Assembly: GCF_029255285.1 (NCBI RefSeq)
Contig: NZ_JAPUVI010000106.1
Span: forward strand, 1-64,000
Direction of reading: 5' to 3'
From: Accumulibacter sp.
GTDB lineage: Bacteria > Pseudomonadota > Gammaproteobacteria > Burkholderiales > Rhodocyclaceae
DNA length: 64,000 nt
Of this stretch, positions 30,480-37,915 are shown one piece after another. Under the pieces are notes generated by a model, which made no database searches, was not told the DNA's origin, and saw only the letters and a program-made list of their open reading frames with translations. Positions within the stretch are counted from its first letter, which is position 1. Each line of letters starts with the position of its first letter. The position numbers were made by a program, and so were the translations under genes.

Positions 30480-30555
30480 TGGTGGGTGCTGACGGGCTCG
30501 AACCGCCGACATCCAGCTTGTAAGGCTAGCGCTCTACCTACTGAGCTAAGCACCC
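30480..30555 (-). tRNA. tRNA-Val(TAC)
   Basis: A full cloverleaf: acceptor GGGTGCT/AGCACCC, D arm TAGCTCAGTAGGTAGAGC, anticodon arm CTAGCCTTACAAGCTGG with anticodon TAC, T arm GGCGGTTCGAGCCCGTC, and encoded CCA at 30480-30482. It is transcribed towards the degenerate tRNA-Asp 36 bases downstream. Confidence 0.96.
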
Positions 30556-30838
30556 GACGCATGACTGAAATCCGGGAAGCGTGAGTCTATCGCATCCTAG
30601 GTTACTTGGCCAGAGCGGCCGAGGCGCATATGGGGAACAAGCAATCTGTCTTGGCGGCGCCGCGCCGCTGCCGGCTTCCGGAATGCCTTGGCGCACTGGC
30701 TGTCGGCACACCATCCCCACCCGGAATCGGGTGTTGCGGGCGTACGGCTTTGTCCACGATTCGCTGAACCGCTGGCGTCGATACGTCCGTCAGCGCCAAG
30801 TATCGTGACAGCGTCAATCCAAAATGGAGGGAAAATAA
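30556..30838. other. intergenic region
   Basis: No gene seen. It should hold the tRNA promoter (minus strand) and the promoter of the small exported protein (plus strand). CGCTGGCG...CGTCAGCG near 30770-30797 is an imperfect inverted repeat. GGAGGG at 30827-30832 is a ribosome-binding site. Confidence 0.4.
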
Positions 30839-31303
30839 ATAAAATCAGCGAAGATCGTCATCACTTCGGGGCTAACCCTGTTGACCGCGACGTCGGTCCA
30901 AGCCATCAATCCGACTTACGCGAAACAACTCAAGCGGTCAGGCTGCACACAGGTTACCGAAGCCCAAGGTTGCGACATTACGAAGACCAAAGCGGAAAAC
31001 GCGAAGGCAGGGTTCGTGGCGGACGTACCGGCGAACGCCGGCACAGCGTCGAAGCAGACCCCTTATGCCGGCAACTGGGTGGCCAAAGGGACTGCCGACG
31101 CCACCTTCGCCACCATCCGCATCGACGACAGGGAGCGTGTATGGGTCAACGGCAAGCGGGTCAAGGCCAAGCGCAGCGACGGCGCGCTGGTCTTCCGGGA
31201 CGGCTTCATCACTTACACCATCCAAGGCGATCGCCGGCTGCAGGGCGAAGACTACTGGTCGGATTCCGATGCCACAACGAAAGGGCCTATCGTCGGCCGG
31301 TAG
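30839..31303 (+). CDS. small exported protein with an ATA (non-standard) start
   Basis: The frame encodes a Sec signal peptide, (I)KSAKIVITSGLTLLTATSVQA, followed by a mature part of about 130 residues (INPTYAKQLKRSGCTQVTEAQGCD...). GGAGGG lies 6 bases before ATA at 30839. A TAA stop is immediately before it, and no ATG or GTG is available. The nearest standard-type codon (TTG, 30881) would cut the signal peptide away. So the gene either uses an AUA start or lost its ATG by a G-to-A change. Two Cys in the mature N-terminus could form a disulphide. The repeated motif 'VWVNGKRVKAKR' and 'FRDGFITYTIQGD' suggests a beta-rich fold. Family unknown. Confidence 0.6.
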   Translation: MKSAKIVITSGLTLLTATSVQAINPTYAKQLKRSGCTQVTEAQGCDITKTKAENAKAGFVADVPANAGTASKQTPYAGNWVAKGTADATFATIRIDDRERVWVNGKRVKAKRSDGALVFRDGFITYTIQGDRRLQGEDYWSDSDATTKGPIVGR

Positions 31304-31429
31304 ATCTGCGGTTGAGCGACAAGACGGCGCTGCCGGGCACCGCCACCCTGCGCCTGTTGAGCGACAAACTGGCGGGTGGCGACTGTTGCGCAGGGGAAGC
31401 GAAACAGAATCCGTAGGACCAGGAAATCG
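31304..31429. other. short gap with gene debris
   Basis: Two near repeats, TTGAGCGACAAGACGG and TTGAGCGACAAACTGG, lie at about 31313 and 31358. No intact gene. Confidence 0.35.
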
Positions 31430-31960
31430 GCCCGATCAAAGCCTTTGCCTGGCTCATGCTGTTGGAGGCCGGCGGTCTGGCGGTGGACGTGGCCAGCCCG
31501 TCTGCAACTCTGCCCGGGCGGCGTCAAGGCTCTCAGCCTGCCGCCGGCACAGGTACTGCACGGGCTTTGGCAGAAATGGCTGAAAACTACCCTTTTCGAC
31601 GAGTTCAACCGTGTCGACGCGATCAAGGGAGAAACTTTCAAGGAACGGGTGATGACCACCGTCGCGCCCCGGCGGGCGACCATCGAAGAGACATTGCGCG
31701 CCTGTCCGATCGGCCGGTGGATTGCCTTCGACGACTTCGCGCGCCGATTGCTGGCCGCCGCGAGACGGCTTCGCTTTGTCTGCGCGCCGGGCCGAAGGTG
31801 GTGCGTACCAGGCAGCTCGACAAATTCTGCGAAAGTTTTCGCTCGCTCGGCTTCGGCATGGTCTCCTGATCTCATATCACCGGCAAAGCCGGGCGGGAGG
31901 CGATGTGGCCGGCCCTGGCCGAGCCTTTTCTACACGATGCGCGTCGGCCGGCGCTGTGAC
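31430..31960 (+). pseudogene. decayed fragment of a large uncharacterised protein
   Basis: A coding-like stretch encodes AFAWLMLLEAGGLAVDVASP, then after a frame change ALSLPPAQVLHGLWQKWLKT, TLFDEFNRVDAIKGETFKER and ATIEETLRACPIGRWIAFDDFARRLLAA, and then degenerates through another frame change (GPKVVRTRQLDKFCESFRSLGF). The W(Q)KW...LDEFxRIDAIKG...R..I...L..CP.GRWI.FDDFxRF pattern resembles the accessory region of large helicase-associated hypothetical proteins, from memory only. No start or intact end is present. Confidence 0.5.
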
Positions 31961-31962
31961 GC

Positions 31963-32580
31963 GTGGACACACCGGATGAGAAAGATCTGGCAGCACTGGA
32001 CAACATGGTGAACCGATCGACCCTGTCCTGCCGGCGACTGCTGACGGTGGCGCTGTTTCTCGGCGTATTGTTCGCGACCTTCGAACTGTCCGGTTGGCGC
32101 GACCACTTCAGTCGGCAGTTCCTGCACGACCAGTTTTTGGAGAACCGGCTGAGCGGCGTGTTGATCTTTGTTCTGCTGTTCGCGCTCGGCAACCTGATCC
32201 AGATTCCGGGCTGGATCTTTCTCGCTGCCGCTGTTCTGGCCCTGGGGCGTGGCTGGGGCGGCGTCGTCACCTATCTCGCGGCCGCCATTTCCAGCGCGCT
32301 GACCTTCTTGAGCATCCGGCTGGTCGGCGGCGACGCTCTGCGGCAGTTGAAGAACCGGCACGCGCGCCGCCTGCTGGAGGAACTCGATGGCCACCCGGTG
32401 CGCAGCGTTCTCTCCCTGCGCATCCTGTTTCAGACGGCACCGGCGCTGAACTACGCCCTCGCCATGTCGGGGGTCGGCTTTCGGAAGTACATGCTCGGCA
32501 CCCTGCTCGGCCTGCCTTTGCCGATTGCTCTCTACTGCCTGTTCTTCGACTTTCTCGCCCGGCTTCTCCATCTCGCCTAG
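31963..32580 (+). CDS. TVP38/TMEM64 (VTT/DedA-type) membrane protein
   Basis: Up to 205 residues with about five hydrophobic segments. The VTT core (about 65-190) includes the family's FALGNLIQIPGWIFLAAAVLALGRGWGG and RILFQTAPALNYALAMSGVGFRKY, with Arg and Pro at positions typical of re-entrant loops. Members are thought to move lipids across membranes. The start is uncertain: GTG at 31963 or ATG at 32005, neither with a good ribosome-binding site. The gene comes directly after a decayed fragment. Confidence 0.85.
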   Translation: MDTPDEKDLAALDNMVNRSTLSCRRLLTVALFLGVLFATFELSGWRDHFSRQFLHDQFLENRLSGVLIFVLLFALGNLIQIPGWIFLAAAVLALGRGWGGVVTYLAAAISSALTFLSIRLVGGDALRQLKNRHARRLLEELDGHPVRSVLSLRILFQTAPALNYALAMSGVGFRKYMLGTLLGLPLPIALYCLFFDFLARLLHLA

Positions 32581-32870
32581 GAAACGGCGCGGCCAGACTC
32601 GTGCCGCGATTTTTTTTGGCGACGGACATGTAAGGATCCGCGCCGCGAGCCGACGAACAGTCGCTAGCCCAGCCACCGCGACCGCGTGAATTGCACGCCC
32701 GTCGCCGGCCCTGCCAGCTTTTCGCTCAGCCGGCGCAGGCATTGGCACGAGGAGAATAATCTTTGGATTTCGGACCGACGGCTTCGCTGACGACGCCAGC
32801 CCATTGCCGCGATGCGTTCTCGAGACGGGTACGACCCGACGCTTGGCGTCGGCGCCGGAATCGAGCGACC
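32581..32870. other. intergenic region
   Basis: No supported gene. An eight-T run at 32612-32619 follows GTGCCGCGA but makes no convincing stem. A GAGGAG at 32750-32755 precedes a TTG (32763) that could extend the following zinc-finger protein by 36 basic residues. Confidence 0.35.
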
Positions 32871-33071
32871 ATGCGCAAGTGTCGCGAAGCAGCCCACCTG
32901 TGCTCGGACGCGCTCGAGCGCGAGCTGACACTACGTGAGCGCGTGACGATGAGGGCGCACCTGATGATCTGCCTGCCCTGTCGAAACTTCCGCACTCACC
33001 TTGCCTTCGTGCGCCAGGCAATGCGCCGGTACGCGGCAGGCAAAAGCGGCACTGTGCCGGACGACTCCTGA
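32871..33071 (+). CDS. small zf-HC2-like (anti-sigma-type) zinc-finger protein
   Basis: A 66-residue protein with a probable Zn motif Cys4, Cys11, His29, Cys33, Cys36 (MRKCREAAHLCSDALE, MRAHLMICLPCRNF). This is the zf-HC2 arrangement of short anti-sigma or anti-sigma-like proteins: CxxA..LxSxxLDxxLxxxExxxLxxHLxxCxxCRxF. Such proteins usually follow an ECF sigma gene. None is visible within several kilobases, so it is an orphan here. The upstream TTG at 32763 has a better ribosome-binding site but adds an unrelated Arg-rich segment. Confidence 0.6.
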   Translation: MRKCREAAHLCSDALERELTLRERVTMRAHLMICLPCRNFRTHLAFVRQAMRRYAAGKSGTVPDDS

Positions 33072-33365
33072 CGGTCGGAAGAGACGATCAAACGCCCGTC
33101 ACACACGCGTCGACGGTCATCCGCCGGAACGGGGGGACGACGACCGGCCACTTGCTGCCGCCTGAACCCCGGCGCTTCCACGCCTGCCAAGCAATGGTGC
33201 ACCGACGAGGCAAAGCGCTCTGGTCGAATTCGGACTGCGGCGCCGGGTGGGGACTAGGCTTCGCTCTCGCCCTAGGTGACGCCCTTCATGACCCGGCACG
33301 CGGGGGGGGGGAACGGGTTTTCAACGGGGGTGGGCGATGCCGGCTCGCCTGGGTGGAATGAGTTG
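33072..33365. other. intergenic region with a G10 run
   Basis: No gene recognised. A homopolymer of ten G occurs at 33302-33311, close to the 3' end of the minus-strand kinase. GGCTTCGCTCTCGCCCTAGG and surrounding bases do not form a clear terminator. Confidence 0.4.
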
Positions 33366-35792
33366 TCAGTCCGCCTCGTGTAGCGCCCGGTCAAGCGGTG
33401 CGTAGTCGAAACTGTCCGCGTGCCGGCGCAGGATTCGACCCAGCGCCGGGTTCAGTTGCGTCACGCGCGCGATCAGCGCAGCGATCTGCCCGGTGTCCAG
33501 GGTAACGAGGGCGTCCGCCAGATGTCGCCGCAGATCTTCCGGCAGTGTCGCCAGCGCTGCCCGATCGAGCACCGTGTCCACCTCCATCTGGGCGGCCAGC
33601 GACTCCTTCTCCCGGCGGACATAGCGCACACCCAGCAAACGCTCCATGCAGTCAAAAAGCTCTCCTGGCTGAAACGGCTTGTGTAGTACGTCGTCCATTC
33701 CTGCGTTCAGCATTTCGCCTCGCTGGTCGGAGAATACCGAGGCGGTCAGCGCGACGATCTTGACGGCACGCCCCCCGTCCAAGGCCCGGATGCGGCGGGT
33801 GGCCTCCATTCCGTCCATCATCGGCATGCGCTGGTCCATCCAGATGAAATGCGGCCGCCACACCTGGAAAAACTCGACGCCCTGTACACCGCTGTTGGCG
33901 ACGCGCGTCTGAAAACCCACACTTTCCAGCAGCCGACTGAGCAGCAAGGCGTTCTCCATCTGATCTTCGACAATCAGAATCCGCCAAGCCGGCTGGTCTG
34001 GCGCCAGGCTCAGCACGTCTCCCCGGTCGAGGACCTCGACCGACAGGTCGCTATCGGAGGCCGGCGCGACCGGTATTTCGACCCGAAAGCAACTGCCCCG
34101 GCCGAGTTCGCTTCGCACCTCGATCCGGCCGCCCATGAGCTCCACGAATTGCCGGGTAATCGCCAGCCCCAGCCCAGAGCCTTTCTGGGTCGCTGGCTGA
34201 CCTGCCTGCGCGAAGGGGTCGAAAATGCGTGCCTGTTCTTCCTCCGCGATACCCGGCCCGCTGTCTTCCACTTCGATCAACAGTCGCGTGCCGACGGGCC
34301 CCGGCGCAGCGCTCAGGCGCAGGACAACTCCGCCCTCCTGGGTAAACTTCACCGCATTGCCCAGCAGGTTGATGAGCACCTGCCGCAGCTTGGTCTGGTC
34401 ACCCCGTACGAAACGGGGAAAAGCTGAAGTCTGGTCCAATCGCAGGTAGAGCCCCTTTTCGCTGGCCCGCACCTGCATCAGATCGATCAGGTCGCAGGTC
34501 AGCCCGCCGAGATCGAATGGCGCCGCCTGCACCTGAATTCGCCCGGCCTCGATCTTGGCCATGTCCAGAATGTCGTTGATCAGCGCCAGCAGGTGTTCGC
34601 CGCTGCGGTTGATGATGTCGAGGTTTTCCCGTTGGACGACGCCCAGCGACGCCTCTTTCCGTAGCAGCGCCGAGAAGCCCAGAATGGCATTCAAGGGAGT
34701 GCGTAGCTCATGACTCATGTTGGCAAGAAACGCGCTCTTCGCGCGATTGGCTGCTTCGGCCGCGTCTTTCGCGTGCGCCAACTGAACGGTACGTTCGGCC
34801 ACCCGTTCTTCTAGATGCTGCCGGCTCTCGGCCAGTTCGTCGGCCTTGGTCTGCAGCATCTTCTCAGTCGCGAGCTGCGTGTTGCGCATAATTCCCAGCA
34901 GCAGGAGAATCATGCTGTAGGCGACCGCCATGGTGCGAAAAGGGAGCATGACTGCCCACGCGTCGCTCGCCGGTTGCGCCGGAGTCCACAGGATGGCGCC
35001 AATGCCACAGAGCACGACGACGGTGAACAGGGCCATCGTCCGGAGCATCGAGTGGCGGATGGCCACCCAGGCCATGGGGACGATCAGGAGGTAAGGCAGC
35101 CCCATCGGGAACGCCCCGGAAGACATGAACAGCCCTGTCGCGCCCAGGAAGGTGAGCGAAGAAAGCAGCCAGTATTCCTTGCTCGCCGCCTGCCGCGTGC
35201 CGTCCCGGCCAGGAAGCCACCACAACAGCAGAATGGGGGCGAACAGAATGGTGCCGACGGCGTGACCCAGCCACCATTGCTGCCACCGTTCAAGGAAGGC
35301 GCCGGAGGCGATTTCGCCCAGCAGGAAGCGGCCACCGATACCACCGACAGCGGTCAACGCCGGGTGAAGGATCACCGCCAGCAACGCGAATACCGCGAAG
35401 TCGCGAACGGTCTGGAAGGGATTGCGATGTCTGGTCCACCAACGGGCGCCACGGGCAGCCAGCCATGGCGCCAGCGAATTCATGACGCCGATGATGGCAG
35501 CTAAGCCCCAATCCGTTCGCAACGCGACTGCGTTAGCCAGCAGTGCGCCAATGTAAAGGCCTGGCACGGCTCGCCAGTCGAAGCGGTAGGCCACGGCGAC
35601 GGCAAAACCCGCAGCGGGCCATAGCGGCATCGGCAGAATACCGCCACGCTTGAACAGAACCCAGTTCAGCCACGAGAGTCCCAGATAGGCGAGGCTGACT
35701 CCGCAAGTAATCAGCAGTAGACGGCTGACCCCTGCCGAGGCCGCTCGGCCCGGCGTAGATGTGGGTTCCGCGCCGCTGGCCGGCAATCGCAT
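33366..35792 (-). CDS. MASE1 hybrid sensor histidine kinase
   Basis: An 808-residue inner-membrane kinase. The N-terminal MASE1-type sensor (about 20-310) has about eight TM helices, including LWPAAGFAVAVAYRFDWRAV and PGLYIGALLANAV, typical of MASE1. A coiled coil leads to HisKA (His361 in MSHELRTPLNAILGF). HATPase follows (DSGPGI, GSGLGLAITRQF). A receiver (IVEDQMENALLL, acceptor Asp in MDQRMPMMDGMEATRRI) comes next. The last 65 residues are a helical tail resembling that of the kinase at 3796-5634. AGAGG lies before the ATG at 35792. No adjacent partner gene is present, so its output is unknown. Confidence 0.92.
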   Translation of the reverse strand: MRLPASGAEPTSTPGRAASAGVSRLLLITCGVSLAYLGLSWLNWVLFKRGGILPMPLWPAAGFAVAVAYRFDWRAVPGLYIGALLANAVALRTDWGLAAIIGVMNSLAPWLAARGARWWTRHRNPFQTVRDFAVFALLAVILHPALTAVGGIGGRFLLGEIASGAFLERWQQWWLGHAVGTILFAPILLLWWLPGRDGTRQAASKEYWLLSSLTFLGATGLFMSSGAFPMGLPYLLIVPMAWVAIRHSMLRTMALFTVVVLCGIGAILWTPAQPASDAWAVMLPFRTMAVAYSMILLLLGIMRNTQLATEKMLQTKADELAESRQHLEERVAERTVQLAHAKDAAEAANRAKSAFLANMSHELRTPLNAILGFSALLRKEASLGVVQRENLDIINRSGEHLLALINDILDMAKIEAGRIQVQAAPFDLGGLTCDLIDLMQVRASEKGLYLRLDQTSAFPRFVRGDQTKLRQVLINLLGNAVKFTQEGGVVLRLSAAPGPVGTRLLIEVEDSGPGIAEEEQARIFDPFAQAGQPATQKGSGLGLAITRQFVELMGGRIEVRSELGRGSCFRVEIPVAPASDSDLSVEVLDRGDVLSLAPDQPAWRILIVEDQMENALLLSRLLESVGFQTRVANSGVQGVEFFQVWRPHFIWMDQRMPMMDGMEATRRIRALDGGRAVKIVALTASVFSDQRGEMLNAGMDDVLHKPFQPGELFDCMERLLGVRYVRREKESLAAQMEVDTVLDRAALATLPEDLRRHLADALVTLDTGQIAALIARVTQLNPALGRILRRHADSFDYAPLDRALHEAD

Positions 35793-36229
35793 CGCTTTAC
35801 CTCTCTTGCCCTGGGCAAAGCCGAGTACGGCGCCCGTCGCCATCAAACCGCGATGCCTCGACGGTCAATCCGCCATCACGGTTACCAACACCCTGACGCA
35901 AAGCGTGGCCCGCCGGCCGGGTCAAGTCCAGCGATCGACGACCACCGCCCCTTGGGCGCCGGCCGCTGACAACCTGTCGAGAAAGTAGCCAAGGCCGCCG
36001 CGTTTGGCTATTGCGATCATGTGGCGTCCGAGCGTCTGCAAACACCCTTGGAAAGGGATTATAGCTCCTCAGGAGGACACGTGAGACGATCCGAAAGCGC
36101 GGTCGATGGGAAAATAGTCTTGTCAAGCTTCGTTAGCGTAGGCGTGAACCGAATGGGGATCGTGGCAACGGGCATCGCGGCCTGGGTTAGCCTAGCCTAG
36201 CGGGCCCGAGCCGCCCACCGCCTTCGACG
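35793..36229. other. intergenic region
   Basis: A 437-base stretch with no supported gene. It should contain the promoter of the MASE1 kinase. Tandem AGCCT-type repeats (TTAGCCTAGCCTAGCGG, 36187-36203) lie just after the Fe-ADH gene's end. Confidence 0.4.
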
Positions 36230-37414
36230 TCACAAGCGCGAAGCGAGGATCTGGGTCAGTTCCTGGTCGCTGAGCACGATCGGATTGGTCTTCATGCTGC
36301 CGCCACGACTGCCGCTGACGACGCGCGCCAGGTCGCCTGCCTGGATGCCGTAGGCCCCGAGGCGCGGCAGCTCGAGCTCGACCTCCCAGCGCCGCAGGCT
36401 GGCGACGAGAAAGCGGCGGGCGTCGGCTCCGTTGAGACCCTTCTGCATGGCGAAGCGACGGCCGATTTCGGCGTACTTCGCCAGCGCCGGGTTGCCCGGG
36501 TCGCGCGCTTCGAGTGCGGCGATATTGCTCTCCGTGGTGCTGGCGACCAGCGTGCCACAGACCACGCCATGCGGAATCGGAAAAAAAGCGCCGAGTGGCG
36601 AGGCCAGACCATGCACCGCGCCAAGCCCGGCCTGGGCCAGGCAGATGCCGGAGGTCAGCGAAGCGTAGGCCATCCGGGCGCGCGCGGCGGCCGACGGCTG
36701 GCGATACAGCGCGGCCAACGCTTCGCGTGCGGCCATGATGCCCGCACGGGCCAGGGCGTCGGTCAGGGGGTTGGCGCGCGTCGAGACGAAAGATTCGAGC
36801 AGTTGCGTCAAGGCATCGAGTCCGTCGGCGCTGATCAGCGCTGACGGGCAGGTGGCGAGCAGGTCGGGATCGACGATCGCCCATTCGGCGACCAGCTTGT
36901 CGTCGCGAAAGGATTTCTTGAAGCTCCCGGGAACCGATAACACGGCGTTCTTCGTCGCCTCCGAACCGGTGCCGGCGGTGGTCGGGACGGCGATCAGTGG
37001 CGTCGCCGGTCCGCTGTAGGGAAGCTCGGGGCCGACACCTTCGAGATGGTCCCGCACCGAGTTGCCTGGCCGCAGCAGTCCGGCGATGGCTTTCGCGGCG
37101 TCCAGGGCGCTGCCGCCACCGATGCCGATAACGGCGTCGAAGCGCGCTCCGCGTTGCGCGGCAACGGTCGCATCGACAAAATCCGGTGACGGCTCGCCGC
37201 ATACCCTGACCTGCTGCCACGAGACTTGTCGCTCACGAAGGCTGGCGAACAGCCGTGCCCCGGCGTGCGATTCGGCAAACGACCGGGCGCCCGTGACGAG
37301 CAGCAGATGCCGGCCATAGCCCGCGGCGATGTCGGGCAACTTGTCGATGGCGCCGCTGCCAAACTCGATGCGCGGCAGGCGAGCGATCGAGAAGGGCGAG
37401 AAATCCTGGTTCAT
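36230..37414 (-). CDS. iron-containing alcohol dehydrogenase
   Basis: A 394-residue enzyme of the Fe-ADH family. The NAD-binding part has GIGGGSALDAAKAIA (about 93-107) and PTTAGTGSEAT. The metal-binding region has DGLDALTQLLES and the GAVHGLASPLGAFFPIPHGVVCG signature with metal-ligand His residues. The C-terminal NPIVLSDQELTQIL is typical. It probably reduces or oxidises a small alcohol/aldehyde. Its ATG overlaps the stop of the upstream monooxygenase gene (ATGA), so the two are translated together. Confidence 0.92.
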   Translation of the reverse strand: MNQDFSPFSIARLPRIEFGSGAIDKLPDIAAGYGRHLLLVTGARSFAESHAGARLFASLRERQVSWQQVRVCGEPSPDFVDATVAAQRGARFDAVIGIGGGSALDAAKAIAGLLRPGNSVRDHLEGVGPELPYSGPATPLIAVPTTAGTGSEATKNAVLSVPGSFKKSFRDDKLVAEWAIVDPDLLATCPSALISADGLDALTQLLESFVSTRANPLTDALARAGIMAAREALAALYRQPSAAARARMAYASLTSGICLAQAGLGAVHGLASPLGAFFPIPHGVVCGTLVASTTESNIAALEARDPGNPALAKYAEIGRRFAMQKGLNGADARRFLVASLRRWEVELELPRLGAYGIQAGDLARVVSGSRGGSMKTNPIVLSDQELTQILASRL

Positions 37415-37704
37415 GCGGGAAGCAGCCCGTTCATCGGCTCGCCGCGCCGCGGCTCGGCCATCATGCCGGCGACCGCCTCCCGCCAGGCGAGATAGTGCGT
37501 GGTCTCCTTGTGCGCGGCGGCGTCGGCGGCCGACGCGTAGGCTTCGTAAAGGATGAAGCGCGTCGGGTCGTCAAGCGCTTGCAGGACATCGAAACGGCGA
37601 TTGCCCGGTTCATCGACCGATGCCTCATGATTGGCCCGTGTGGCGGCAATGAAGGCATCGACATCCTGCGCTCTGACTCGGACATGGACAAGCGTGACGT
37701 GCAT
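37411..37704 (-). CDS. antibiotic biosynthesis monooxygenase (ABM) domain protein
   Basis: A 97-residue single-domain ferredoxin-like fold protein (VTLVHVRVRAQDVDAFIAAT, ANHEASVDEPGNRRFDVLQ, FILYEAYASAADAAAHKETTHY), close to the LsrG/YgiN group. Family members are small dimeric cofactor-free oxygenases or isomerases. Translational coupling (ATGA) with the Fe-ADH suggests the two act on one small-molecule route, perhaps disposal of a reactive carbonyl. The substrate is unknown. The C-terminal EPRRGEPMNGLLP is the usual family end. Confidence 0.88.
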   Translation of the reverse strand: MHVTLVHVRVRAQDVDAFIAATRANHEASVDEPGNRRFDVLQALDDPTRFILYEAYASAADAAAHKETTHYLAWREAVAGMMAEPRRGEPMNGLLPA

Positions 37705-37915
37705 CGTGAGCTCCCTCGAGTTTAGGCGAATAATTCTACACTGGGTTCTTGCGCCACCCGGCTAGCGATTGTCGGCGCTACGGCGGCCTAGCCTGCAGTA
37801 GACTGTGGCCTTCTTCCGGCACGCTGAGCAGAGCGCCGCCGGAAACTTGCTCCAGGCACACGACCGCAGGACCAGCGAACCGGCGTGGCTGACGGTTCCT
37901 GCGCACGAGGCAAGA

